Assembly: GCA_018699955.1 (NCBI GenBank)
Contig: JABISG010000040.1
Location: 1-64,000 of the forward strand
Length of the DNA: 64,000 bases
Source of the DNA: Planctomycetaceae bacterium
Lineage (GTDB): Bacteria; Planctomycetota; Planctomycetia; Planctomycetales; Planctomycetaceae
Direction: 5' to 3'
The stretch's first letter is position 1; each line of letters begins with the position of its first letter. Positions 53,978 through 63,050 of the stretch are shown here, one piece after another. The position numbers and the translations under genes are program-made. A model generated the notes under the pieces. The model was not told where the DNA came from and made no database searches. It saw nothing but the letters and a program-made list of their open reading frames with translations.

Positions 53978-55543
53978 TCATCGGGTTGAAGGTGTCGACG
54001 CTGCCGTGCGCCCGTGCTTAGTCGCGGAGTCGCCTGCCGACTTCCCACGACTCTCAAATGGAATGTGGTAGATGTAGTTCACGAGATCCCAGGTCCGGGC
54101 GTCGTTAATCTTCTTGTCGTTATCGAACTTGCCTTTGAACGGAGGCATTGGTGTCCCGTTAATTCCTTCAAACACGCGGCGAAACAGGTCGATCGGTCGC
54201 CGACCGCCCCGATAGATGCCCCGCGTCAAATTGCGAGGCTTGATCGATTGGCCCCAGTCATCGAACAGGCCCGGTTCGGGATATTTCTCTCGCGTTTGAT
54301 CGTTGACCATGTAGGCGTTGACCTGCTCGCCATCGCCGCGTCCGGTTGCTCCGTGACAGGCCGCACAGTTTTGAACGTAAAGTACGCGCCCTCTGGCTCG
54401 CGACTCAGCAGTGTCCGGCGTGCGAGCTACCAAAGGAACGACGACGGTCATGTTTTCCTTGGTCCATGCATCTTTCAGGACGTTCGATTCCTGCTCGGCG
54501 ATGTCGGGCAGGTCGGCATTCGCGGTTTCAATCAATTCGTCTTGAATAGACCGCTTCGTCGGCTTTTCGTCCCGCGTGCCGTCTTCGAATTCTTCCAAGC
54601 CGTCTTCCAAAGCGCTTTCGACCGCTTCGTCGAATACCACTTTTTCGTAATCGAAGTACAACTGGGTGACGAGTTTGATTTCATATTCGCCACGCATCGA
54701 CAACCACTTCACATACTGGACGATCGAATCCATCTCGTCATCTTCGAGCAACAGGAACGACGGCATGTAGGTGCCGGGAATTCCCTTTTTGATAATTCGC
54801 TGCAGATCGCCGTCGGTGGGGCGATTCGTTTTTAATGTCGATTGAAACTTGAATTTGCCCGGCCGGTAATCGCGGGGACGCGGATTCAAATACTCTGCAG
54901 TCGGACCGGCACCGTCGCCGCTCGTCCCATGACAATGCTGGCAATGCGCGGCGTAAAGCTGCCGACCGAATGACAACTTGTGTCCGACAATCTCGAACGT
55001 GTCGCCAACGGCGGGGGGCGGGTCCATTAATTGGCGAAGCGACAGCAAACCCTCTTCGCCGTTCTCTTCGTCCTTGCTCCATGCGGCCACCTGCAATGTC
55101 GCCAGTTTTTCACCGTCGCGTTTTCCCCCGTCAATTTGGGAACCGCCTGCGTAGTCTCCGCTTTTCCAGATGATTGCCAGGCCCGCGAGATTCATCTCGC
55201 CGGGTGTCGGTGATGCCTGGCCGTCTTCTTCGTCTTCGCCATCCGTTTCCTCATCACCGTTCGATCCGAACTTCACTCGGAATTGGTAGGCGGACGACGC
55301 GTCTTCATCGACTTCAACAACTTCCCCTTTGAAGGTGCCGTAATCGACGGGCATTCGCAGCCACGCGACAGAATTCTTGGGACTGCCGAAGTCTCCGTCC
55401 AGACGTTCTTTCACCGCCGAACCGACATCACGGGTCAGTTCTTCGGTTTTCGTGTTATAGACGAACGTCGATTCCGGCGGATCGCAACCCGGCAGGCAGG
55501 CTGCAAACGCCAGAGTGAGAATGAGTAGCTGCAGGACTCTCAC
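53978..55543 (-). CDS. dihaem c-type cytochrome lipoprotein
   Basis: 521 residues from GTG 55543, with GGAG ten bases upstream; the longer frame starts with TTG and hides the leader. A lipoprotein signal ends at LPGC (C20). Two CxxCH motifs are present: CQHCH in the middle and CAACH in the C-terminal domain, each followed by a typical cytochrome c distal segment (YMPSFLLLEDDE; PMPPFKGKFD). An acidic patch (EETDGEDEEDG) lies near residue 105. Probable role: periplasmic, membrane-anchored electron carrier between the bc-type complex and oxidase subunit II. Located between the copper lipoprotein and coxB. Confidence 0.85.
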   Translation of the reverse strand: MRVLQLLILTLAFAACLPGCDPPESTFVYNTKTEELTRDVGSAVKERLDGDFGSPKNSVAWLRMPVDYGTFKGEVVEVDEDASSAYQFRVKFGSNGDEETDGEDEEDGQASPTPGEMNLAGLAIIWKSGDYAGGSQIDGGKRDGEKLATLQVAAWSKDEENGEEGLLSLRQLMDPPPAVGDTFEIVGHKLSFGRQLYAAHCQHCHGTSGDGAGPTAEYLNPRPRDYRPGKFKFQSTLKTNRPTDGDLQRIIKKGIPGTYMPSFLLLEDDEMDSIVQYVKWLSMRGEYEIKLVTQLYFDYEKVVFDEAVESALEDGLEEFEDGTRDEKPTKRSIQDELIETANADLPDIAEQESNVLKDAWTKENMTVVVPLVARTPDTAESRARGRVLYVQNCAACHGATGRGDGEQVNAYMVNDQTREKYPEPGLFDDWGQSIKPRNLTRGIYRGGRRPIDLFRRVFEGINGTPMPPFKGKFDNDKKINDARTWDLVNYIYHIPFESRGKSAGDSATKHGRTAASTPSTR

Positions 55544-55552
55544 GGGGAGATT

Positions 55553-55556
55553 CTCC
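55553..55556 (-). promoter_or_regulatory. ribosome binding site deciding the dihaem cytochrome start
   Basis: GGAG on the minus strand, nine bases before the GTG at 55543. It favours the start that exposes the lipobox. Confidence 0.5.
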
Positions 55557-55643
55557 GCCCAAAAAAACAATTGACAATCTTAGGATTTCTGATTTCCGAC
55601 GTGGCGACCAACAGTCACGCCTGTCGCCGGATGACGGCCGCCG

Positions 55644-56573
55644 TCAACGATTCAGCGACAGTTTGATAGTTTTTGTTTTTGCTCCGCCCACGTCCGTGAG
55701 CTTCGCCGCTTCGACTTCAATGGTCTCTTTTACGACATCGCCGTCGCTTTTGATCTTCACTTTGAACCGCGAGAAAAGCGATCGCGTGCTGCGTTCGTGC
55801 CAGATGACAAATTGATGAGTACCCACCGGCAAATTGGGGATCTCAAAACTGCCGTCCGCTTTGGTAATCACACCATAGGGGTGATCCAGTGGCAACTGGT
55901 AGGCCCTCATCCACGTGTGGAAGTTGCATTCCACGCCGACCGGCACAGGTTCGGGGCGATCATACACCAACTCCCCCGTTTGGTTTTGGTTCAGCGACTT
56001 GTCATAGGGCTGCCCGAGAGCCGGCTTCGTCTTGACGTTATGCGGTTTCGAATCGCTGTTCTTAACGGTAATCGGCGTGCCGGTGCGAACTACCATCGCG
56101 TGTGGTTCAAAGATGCAGCCTTGCTGGTCGAGCAGCAACACTTCCGCCTCAGTTCCCAGGCTGTCCTTGCCGTTCTTCGGGGCTTTCTTCAGAAAGACAA
56201 AGACATTGGCCAGTCCACCGTCGGCGGACACCAGCAAGCTCTGATCGGGAATGTCAGCCGTTGCTGCGCAGACGGCCGGATCAAGCGCGGCCTTCCCCTT
56301 CAGCACCAATGCTGGCCGGGACTCCACGCCCCCCCCCTTAATGACAACTCGGCCCATGAACGTGCCAAAGCCACCGGTCGTGGGTGGCGGCTCGACGACC
56401 CCTGGTGTCTTGGCGCCGTTTGTTGGCGTCACGTCGGTGGACGGAGAAGCCGCCTCTTCAGCCGGCTTCACGGTGATGGTGGGCACGTCGGTTGCGCCGC
56501 CTCCACAACCGGACACGCCCGCAAGCAACAGGGCGGCAACCGCAATCGGCAAATACACTTTCACATGTTTCAT
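55644..56573 (-). CDS. cupredoxin-like lipoprotein with carboxypeptidase-regulatory-like domain
   Basis: 309 residues. The lipoprotein signal ends at VSGC (C23). A low-complexity linker rich in Thr/Pro/Gly follows. Residues about 130-225 look like a cupredoxin with type 1 copper ligands: SKPHNV (His) and VECNFHTWM (Cys, His, Met). The end (ADGSFEIPNLPVGTHQFVIW) is a CarboxypepD-reg-like beta-sandwich. It sits between the octahaem and dihaem cytochromes and may shuttle electrons in the periplasm or supply copper. Such modules are common in planctomycete respiratory loci. Confidence 0.82.
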   Translation of the reverse strand: MKHVKVYLPIAVAALLLAGVSGCGGGATDVPTITVKPAEEAASPSTDVTPTNGAKTPGVVEPPPTTGGFGTFMGRVVIKGGGVESRPALVLKGKAALDPAVCAATADIPDQSLLVSADGGLANVFVFLKKAPKNGKDSLGTEAEVLLLDQQGCIFEPHAMVVRTGTPITVKNSDSKPHNVKTKPALGQPYDKSLNQNQTGELVYDRPEPVPVGVECNFHTWMRAYQLPLDHPYGVITKADGSFEIPNLPVGTHQFVIWHERSTRSLFSRFKVKIKSDGDVVKETIEVEAAKLTDVGGAKTKTIKLSLNR

Positions 56574-56591
56574 TGGTTCTTACCTTCAGCA

Positions 56592-59500
56592 CTATTTGGT
56601 CGGCGCAGCGACCGCTTCCGAAGCTGGTTTGACAAATGTCTTGGGGTCGCCTGTGGTTGGGTCGTAGAATATTGCGCCACGGCGTTCCAACAACAGCGGG
56701 TAATTCAGTAATGCATCGCGAAGTGCTTCACTCTGTACCGGCGACTTTTCTTCAACATTTCCACCAAGCAGCGATGGTTCGGCCTTCAACTGAAGCATTT
56801 TCGTGTATGGCGTCACCCAAGCCGGTTTCGACAGCCATAACGCTAACCAATCGGGACGTAACCGTTCGTGCACACGATTGAGGTCGGGGCCCTGTGTAAC
56901 CTTATTCGAGTCGGGCCCCGCCTTGAACAGTTTGCCGCCCACAGTGTGGCAGCCCATGCAAACGTTGCCATTCAACAGCTTCCACGATTCGTAAAGGTAA
57001 TCTGAACCTTCCGGAATATCGGCGGCCAAAGCCTTGTTCTTCGCATCCAGATAGGTCGGCTCGCGCTGGGGGATATTCTGATAGGGGAATTCGCTGTCAT
57101 CGACTGCGGCGAAGTAATCCGACAACGCCCGCGCTTCGGCGTCGTCGAGATTGAAACGCGGCATCCGCAGCACGGTTTCGTGACGAATGACGTGCGGGTC
57201 TTTCAGGAACTTGTACAGCCAGGGCGTCTGCACTTTGATGCCTTCCAGATACAATGGCGGCGGCGACATTGTCCACGCCCAGCCACGATCGTTTTTCGAC
57301 TTGCCGGAACGAACCGCCGTTAGCTTTTCGACCAGCCACTCAGAATACGCACCGCCGCGCGCGGGACGCATGGAATCGCGATCAATCTGCAGCCCACTGA
57401 ACGACATGTTGCTGCCCGGCAACAGAATTCGTCCGCCGACGTCGAGCGTATCCCAAAGTTGATAGCCAAAGGTTTCATCCTCTGGATCTGGATCCTCTGG
57501 ATCTCGTTCATCCAAATAGATATTCAACAATCCGTGGAAACGAACGATGGGCGCGCCATCCTTTCGCGTCAAACCGGTTTCGCCACTGACGGGAGGTTTC
57601 AGCGCAAGCAATCGTGCCAAGCCTTCCCGGAATTCCCCCTGGCCCGGTTTCAGGTCGGACGCCAGCATGTACTGCGGATGCTCGGCCATCCAGGTTCGCA
57701 CGCTGTCCTGCAGCTTCTTCAGTCCGGCCTTGTCTGTGTCGCTGATGACAGGATCATTCGTATTCGTCAGTTGAATAATTTCTTCCAGCGGAGCGTGAAG
57801 ACTCTGCATAAGCTGAACGTCGTCGCGGATTGCAACCAGTTTCTGCGCAGACAGCCATTTTGCGATTGCATCCTGCTGTCGCTGGCGCCGTTCCTTCTGC
57901 AATCGGAGCCGCTCTTTCGCTTCCTCTTCCGACTCCTCTTCCTCAGGTTCTTCCGCGAAAACTCCGGCGCTTTTGAGCTGTGCGACTATGTCCTGCGTTT
58001 CAGCCATCCGAAATACGAAGCGGACAGGCAGAGGAGCAGTTCGAATCACGCTCTCAATATCGAATGTTTCAAGTTCGCCCTCTTTAACTTCCTCGTTCTT
58101 TTCCTTCGCAGCCTTCTCGAATTCCGCGTTCGCTTTCTTAATCCTAACCACTTCCGCCGTGACCCCTCGGACGATCGACGCAGCAACGGCATCGAATTCA
58201 GGAAACGACTTGAGATATTCTGAATCGATCAGCCCCTTCTTGCGGTCGGCGTTCAGGGCCTTTCGATGCACGACAAACCACTCGGCAATCTCGTCGGCCG
58301 AATTGCCAATCGAATTGTTAGCCACTTCAGCAAAGGGGTGATGCCCACCGCTTGCATCCAATGCAAACGATGCCTGCGGTAGTTCCAGCATGTGACAGCC
58401 GGTGCAGTTGTATTTTTCCAGTAGGAACTCGCCTTCGATGCGTGCTTTTGCTGCGCCGGTGGGTTGATAGATGTATTGTTCGGAGGGCGGCTCGGCGACC
58501 AGACCTAACACGAAGGTGGAGATCGCTTCGATTTGCTCTTCGTTGAACGGGAACTTCGGCATTCTCAGCCGTTCTTCGTAGCCTTTGGTTTCGATCTTGC
58601 GGTAGTCGTAACTGCGCGGCTGACGCAGCTTTTGCCACAGGAAACCTTCGCGGCGGTGATGCTGCAGGCCGGTGTACAATGATGCGGCCGACATCTCCCG
58701 ATCTTGCTTTTCATCTGATGAGTCAAAATAGCCCGCCTTGAAACCGCCCGCTTTCATGTTCTTCAGTGCTTGGTCCACGCGGTCGTGTGTACTCGAACCA
58801 TCCGGCTCGCCGTGATGGTGCAGAAACTCTTCGATATGCTCCAACGCGAGTTTTGAAGTGTCCTTGCGGCCCCAGTCCTGGAGCGTAGTGCCAATGGGCC
58901 GTGCTCCCTCGAAGCCGGGGATGTCGTGGCAACCGTAGCAGCCGTAGCGGGAAATGGTTCGCCGACCGACATAGTTCAGCTTCATCTGCTGCCATTGATC
59001 GCTCGTCAACTTTTCAGCTGTCTCGACACCCTCGGGCAGCAACAGTTCAATTTCGTCGCCCTTAATGTCCGCAGCGGCACCGGGATACGTTTTCGTCTTC
59101 AGGAAGTCTTCTGCCGGCTGGATGCCGATCGCCTTGATCAGAAACAGCCTCACCATGTCGTCGAGCGGGTCGGCAACAACAGCGCTACGCTGGCTGGCAA
59201 CACCATTGCGAACAACTTCGAGCGAGACGCGGCCCGCGGGTAGAGATTCCAAATCCTTGGCCGAGTTGACCGGTTTACCCTGAATCTTGCGAATCACATC
59301 GCCAAAGCGTAGTGCGGCCGGATTGCCGTCCTTGTCCTTTGCCCGAGATGCCGGGCCGAGAGGCATGACGCGGGCAACCCGCACACCGGTGCTGCCTTTG
59401 GCGGAATCTTCGACATCCAGACCCAGGTATGGCGTGGCGACATACCGCTTGTAATCTCCGGGGCCACCCTCTAGCAGGTAGGCTGCGATATCGGCTGCCG

Positions 59501-61571
59501 GATCGACGGTCTCTTCGCCCACCGTACGCGGCGTGAGGAACAGGTTGGGCATTTTCGTACGCGGATGATACCGCTTGGGATCGCGTAACCAGGTATATAA
59601 CCAGTCGAACCCTTTTTGACCCGCCAGCAACTTCGCATGCACTTTGGACAGGTCGGGGCCGAAGTCGGCTCTAATTTCGGGGAAATCTTCGGCACTGAAA
59701 TCGGGGAAGTCTTTGTGCTTGTGGCAGGCCAGACACCCTTGTCGCGAAAACAGATCCTTGCCGCGTTTGCCGTCCGGCTGATACGCCGGGTCGGGTGAAT
59801 CCAACTCAAACGGCTGCGACTTGTCGGCCAGGTACTGTGCGATGGCCGTCAATTCCACCGGCATGAGCGCGGCGGCGTGCGCGTCTTGTTGATTCGTGTT
59901 CCCGAAGAACTGCGGCATGCGTGTCGAAGGGCGGAACCGCTTGGGTTCTTCGGTCCAGTATTCGAGCCACGCGGGGGTCGTCTTTTCCGCAATGTACCGC
60001 AGCGACGGACCCACTTTGCGATAACGTCCGGGGACTGTCACGTCTTTGAACGAATCGGCCAAACGGTGGACATCGGCCGAAAGCAGCGGGCTGGGCGACT
60101 CGCTGTCGGCAACGAGCAGGGTGAAGAGACGTGCTCGCGACTCGGTCGAATCGACCGGTGCCTCGGCCACTTTGCCAGCCAACTCGCGGATCTCTGTGAC
60201 TGCTTTCGCGTCGCCTTCGTCGCCGGAGAGTTCATTCAACAGTTCGAGGGCGGCTGAGTTGTAGTTCGGTTCCAATCGCAGATCGGGGCCGATTGCCTCT
60301 TCGCCGGTGAAGCCGTGAATCTCGTGGCAACCGAAACAGCCGTACTTCTGCAGTAACTGATAGCCGCGATACAGCTTCGGTGCACTCGGCCCGAACTCGG
60401 GGTTAACACCCAACTCAACCACGTCGTGGTGGCACTTCAGACAGGATGCCTCCTGAAAGCGCTGGGGCAACATGGGGTATTCCCAGAAGTGGTTGTAGTG
60501 GTGATGAAATTCTTCTTCCCACTCGTCTTGCTGGTGCGGATTGTTCGGACCATGCTGGGCGTTATTGAAATTGGTGGCCGACCCCTGACCGTCGTGACAG
60601 ATTGTGCAGCCGAAGGTTTGCACCGGATGCGGACTGGCGGCGGTGAGATACAGTTCCGGTCGCGGATGCGTGGCATAGGGGTGCGGGAACTTGTTGGCAT
60701 CCACCCACTTCTGATGATCGTCCGAATCAACATCGCCATGCGGAAACGTCGGCACGTTGCCTGCCTCGACGCGATCGATGCTGATATGACATGTGCGGCA
60801 ACGATCGAAGCGAGCCGTCTTCGCCATACCCAATTGGATATGCAGATCGGGCAGCCAATCGAGCTGAATCCTGTGAACGTTGCTGAAGCCGTCAAGAATC
60901 GGCAAATCGAGCATGCCGCGCTTGGCTTTTCGACCCCACCCTTCCGGGACGATGGCTGCCATTGCCTCTTTGATCTGGTTTTCGCGTGACTGCAAATTGC
61001 TCAACTCAGCTTTCAGTTCCGCGACGCCTTTCTCGATGTCGCTCAGCTTGGCTTTTTCGGCATCGAGATCCTGCTTGCTCGCTTCGGCTCCCTCTTCCAA
61101 GAGATTAACTGCTTCTTGGTCGGCGGTGAATTTGTCGAACAGGTCCGCCAGTTTCTCCGCCGACAAATCGTCGCGAACGCCAAGGTCGTAATTGGCGCGT
61201 GAAACGTCGCGCTGGGCGCGCCGGCTGCGTGCCTTGCCTTCGGCTCCCTTGTGTGTCAGAGCCAATTTGGCGATCTGTTTTTCATGCTGCTTAACGATGT
61301 CCTCATTCGCATCGACGACTTTCTCGGCATCAGCAATCTGGCCGACCAACGTCTCCAATTCTGCGTTATAGCCATCGGTTGTTACATCATCGAGGCCCGC
61401 CTGCAGTTTGAGGTAGTTCAACTCGTCGACCGTCTGCTGGTGGCCCCGCCATTCTGTTGAGTAGTCGTCCCACATCATCCAGACTGTCACCGCGAGCAGC
61501 GCAAAGCTGCTGAGGGCGAAGACGATGTGAGTCGTTTTCAAATTGCGCGAGTATTTTTCGCTTGCAGGCAT
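56592..61571 (-). CDS. giant octahaem c-type cytochrome with PDZ domain
   Basis: 1659 residues. An N-terminal membrane helix (about 14-34) is followed by a coiled coil (about 40-205). There are eight CxxCH motifs: near 258 (CRTCH), 322 (CTICH), 377 (CLKCH), 412 (CFGCH), 613 (CLACH), 878 (CYGCH), 1056 (CTGCH) and in the C-terminal CMGCH. Distal Met segments such as TRMPQFFG and TKMPNLF follow several of them. Residues about 712-800 resemble a PDZ domain (LGLDVEDS, GVRVARVMPLGPAS, GDVIRKIQGKPVNSAKDLES). It is probably a periplasmic electron conduit of the bc-like complex, encoded right after cytochrome b. Confidence 0.88.
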   Translation of the reverse strand: MPASEKYSRNLKTTHIVFALSSFALLAVTVWMMWDDYSTEWRGHQQTVDELNYLKLQAGLDDVTTDGYNAELETLVGQIADAEKVVDANEDIVKQHEKQIAKLALTHKGAEGKARSRRAQRDVSRANYDLGVRDDLSAEKLADLFDKFTADQEAVNLLEEGAEASKQDLDAEKAKLSDIEKGVAELKAELSNLQSRENQIKEAMAAIVPEGWGRKAKRGMLDLPILDGFSNVHRIQLDWLPDLHIQLGMAKTARFDRCRTCHISIDRVEAGNVPTFPHGDVDSDDHQKWVDANKFPHPYATHPRPELYLTAASPHPVQTFGCTICHDGQGSATNFNNAQHGPNNPHQQDEWEEEFHHHYNHFWEYPMLPQRFQEASCLKCHHDVVELGVNPEFGPSAPKLYRGYQLLQKYGCFGCHEIHGFTGEEAIGPDLRLEPNYNSAALELLNELSGDEGDAKAVTEIRELAGKVAEAPVDSTESRARLFTLLVADSESPSPLLSADVHRLADSFKDVTVPGRYRKVGPSLRYIAEKTTPAWLEYWTEEPKRFRPSTRMPQFFGNTNQQDAHAAALMPVELTAIAQYLADKSQPFELDSPDPAYQPDGKRGKDLFSRQGCLACHKHKDFPDFSAEDFPEIRADFGPDLSKVHAKLLAGQKGFDWLYTWLRDPKRYHPRTKMPNLFLTPRTVGEETVDPAADIAAYLLEGGPGDYKRYVATPYLGLDVEDSAKGSTGVRVARVMPLGPASRAKDKDGNPAALRFGDVIRKIQGKPVNSAKDLESLPAGRVSLEVVRNGVASQRSAVVADPLDDMVRLFLIKAIGIQPAEDFLKTKTYPGAAADIKGDEIELLLPEGVETAEKLTSDQWQQMKLNYVGRRTISRYGCYGCHDIPGFEGARPIGTTLQDWGRKDTSKLALEHIEEFLHHHGEPDGSSTHDRVDQALKNMKAGGFKAGYFDSSDEKQDREMSAASLYTGLQHHRREGFLWQKLRQPRSYDYRKIETKGYEERLRMPKFPFNEEQIEAISTFVLGLVAEPPSEQYIYQPTGAAKARIEGEFLLEKYNCTGCHMLELPQASFALDASGGHHPFAEVANNSIGNSADEIAEWFVVHRKALNADRKKGLIDSEYLKSFPEFDAVAASIVRGVTAEVVRIKKANAEFEKAAKEKNEEVKEGELETFDIESVIRTAPLPVRFVFRMAETQDIVAQLKSAGVFAEEPEEEESEEEAKERLRLQKERRQRQQDAIAKWLSAQKLVAIRDDVQLMQSLHAPLEEIIQLTNTNDPVISDTDKAGLKKLQDSVRTWMAEHPQYMLASDLKPGQGEFREGLARLLALKPPVSGETGLTRKDGAPIVRFHGLLNIYLDERDPEDPDPEDETFGYQLWDTLDVGGRILLPGSNMSFSGLQIDRDSMRPARGGAYSEWLVEKLTAVRSGKSKNDRGWAWTMSPPPLYLEGIKVQTPWLYKFLKDPHVIRHETVLRMPRFNLDDAEARALSDYFAAVDDSEFPYQNIPQREPTYLDAKNKALAADIPEGSDYLYESWKLLNGNVCMGCHTVGGKLFKAGPDSNKVTQGPDLNRVHERLRPDWLALWLSKPAWVTPYTKMLQLKAEPSLLGGNVEEKSPVQSEALRDALLNYPLLLERRGAIFYDPTTGDPKTFVKPASEAVAAPTK

Positions 61572-61615
61572 GTGTCCGACTTACAGCCAAAGTGAGGGAT
61601 GCAAACTGTAAAAAG

Positions 61616-61637
61616 CCCACGGGTTGCAACCTGTGGG
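61616..61637. repeat. intergenic hairpin, GATCCCACGGG family
   Basis: CCCACGGGTTGCAACCTGTGGG is almost fully self-complementary, flanked by AAAAAG and GATCG. It lies between the octahaem gene and cytochrome b and could form a transcript hairpin. It matches the layout of copies at 25506, 33211 and 63020. Confidence 0.75.
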
Positions 61638-61642
61638 ATCGA

Positions 61643-62977
61643 TCAAATGTTAAAGAAGTACTCTGGAATCGCGACGATATATTTGAGGTTGAACGTCCAC
61701 CGCAGCACCATCTTCAGCGGCAACGCCACCATCAGCAGCACCAGATTGGAGAACACCACAAATCGAATGAAACCCATTCGATGGAAGAACTTGCGGAACA
61801 CGGTCGCCGCCATCAGGCCAGGCAGAATCGCAAAATAGCCAAGCACTAACAGAATTCCAGGCAGTTCGCGGAGAAACATGTTGCCGGGCAATGCCTGGCC
61901 GAGCATGGATGTCCAGAACAGATCGGACAAGTTGACGTTGTCCAGCACGGCCAGCTTGTGGGTGTCCCAGTACTCGAAAATTCCGAAGAAGTTCCAGTTG
62001 GGGCCACGCAAAAACGTTCCCAGAATGATCATCGCCACCCACAGCGGCAGAAAACCGAACAGGAACGTGATGACGGCGAACTTGCGTTCGTTGAAGGAGT
62101 AGTATCCGCTTCCCCTTTTGTTGAAGTCGATATAGGGGATAGCCATCAGGCCGACCAGGATCACACTCGGAAAAACGACGCCTGCCAGCCAGGGGTCGTA
62201 GTAAACCAGCATCTCCTGCAGTCCCAGGAAGTACCAAGGCGCTTTCGATGGGTTGGGAGTTTTTGCGGCGTTGGCTGCCTCTTCCAGTGGTGCTTCGAGC
62301 ACAATGCCCCACGCCACCAGAACCACCGTGATTAAGACCATGCAGATCAACTCGGCGTAGACGAGATCGGGCCACACGAGGACCTTTTCGTTGTTCTCCT
62401 GCTCAAACAATGGACGCCCTTCGGCGATCCGTTTGTCGTTGTCGTTTGCCCGCTTGAAGTAAATCCAGGTGAAGAAGGCAACAATAAACAGCATGCCGAC
62501 AATGGGGACATTGTCCGGCTTACCGACGATTTGCCGAAAATCGTAATCGGTAATCGCCAAGCCCATCGATACCAGCGTGATGTTCAACAACACCCAGGCG
62601 GCAGTCGGTTTCACCCACCATTCGCGCAGCCAGATCATCGCCACAAACAGCACGGTGGACAATGCGAAATAACTGATCGGATCGGCGAACACATTCACCA
62701 GATCCTGCAGCCATCCGGGCAGGCGGATGAGGAATGCATCGGGCCGGCCTGCACTGACGAAATGCGCCAAGGCGACTAACAGCAAAAGAACGGCGTACAT
62801 TGCCCACGGCCCAGCGCTTGGCACATCCTGCCCACCCAGCGATTTGGGTAGCCGAAAATGGTAACCGAGCTTGAACGATCGCACCGCCCAGTAAGCATTC
62901 ATGCAGAACAGCAGCGCATACAGATAGCCCAGACCGTGAATCACGCCGGACGTTAAATCGGGATGCGGATCGAGCAT
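61643..62977 (-). CDS. cytochrome b C-terminal half (subunit IV-like) with N-terminal extension
   Basis: 444 residues. About 190 residues with several hydrophobic helices precede the subunit IV-like part, so it is much longer than b6f subunit IV (about 160). The Qo-site motif at 246-249 reads APWY instead of PEWY (SKAPWYFLGLQE), a variant I associate with menaquinol-type bc complexes. YYDPWLAGVVFPSVILVG and the later GTFLRGPNW segment are family-like. It works with the b6-like subunit encoded just upstream. Membrane protein. Confidence 0.82.
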   Translation of the reverse strand: MLDPHPDLTSGVIHGLGYLYALLFCMNAYWAVRSFKLGYHFRLPKSLGGQDVPSAGPWAMYAVLLLLVALAHFVSAGRPDAFLIRLPGWLQDLVNVFADPISYFALSTVLFVAMIWLREWWVKPTAAWVLLNITLVSMGLAITDYDFRQIVGKPDNVPIVGMLFIVAFFTWIYFKRANDNDKRIAEGRPLFEQENNEKVLVWPDLVYAELICMVLITVVLVAWGIVLEAPLEEAANAAKTPNPSKAPWYFLGLQEMLVYYDPWLAGVVFPSVILVGLMAIPYIDFNKRGSGYYSFNERKFAVITFLFGFLPLWVAMIILGTFLRGPNWNFFGIFEYWDTHKLAVLDNVNLSDLFWTSMLGQALPGNMFLRELPGILLVLGYFAILPGLMAATVFRKFFHRMGFIRFVVFSNLVLLMVALPLKMVLRWTFNLKYIVAIPEYFFNI

Positions 62978-63019
62978 GGGAATGTTGTGCCTGCTGGCAG
63001 TTGCTGTCTGTCTGTTGAT

Positions 63020-63041
63020 CCCGCCGGGTGCAACCGGCGGG
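63020..63041. repeat. intergenic hairpin, GATCCCACGGG family
   Basis: CCCGCCGG (63020-63027) pairs with CCGGCGGG (63034-63041) around GTGCAA, flanked by GAT and CTTTA. It lies between the two cytochrome b genes. Confidence 0.8.
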
Positions 63042-63050
63042 CTTTATGCC

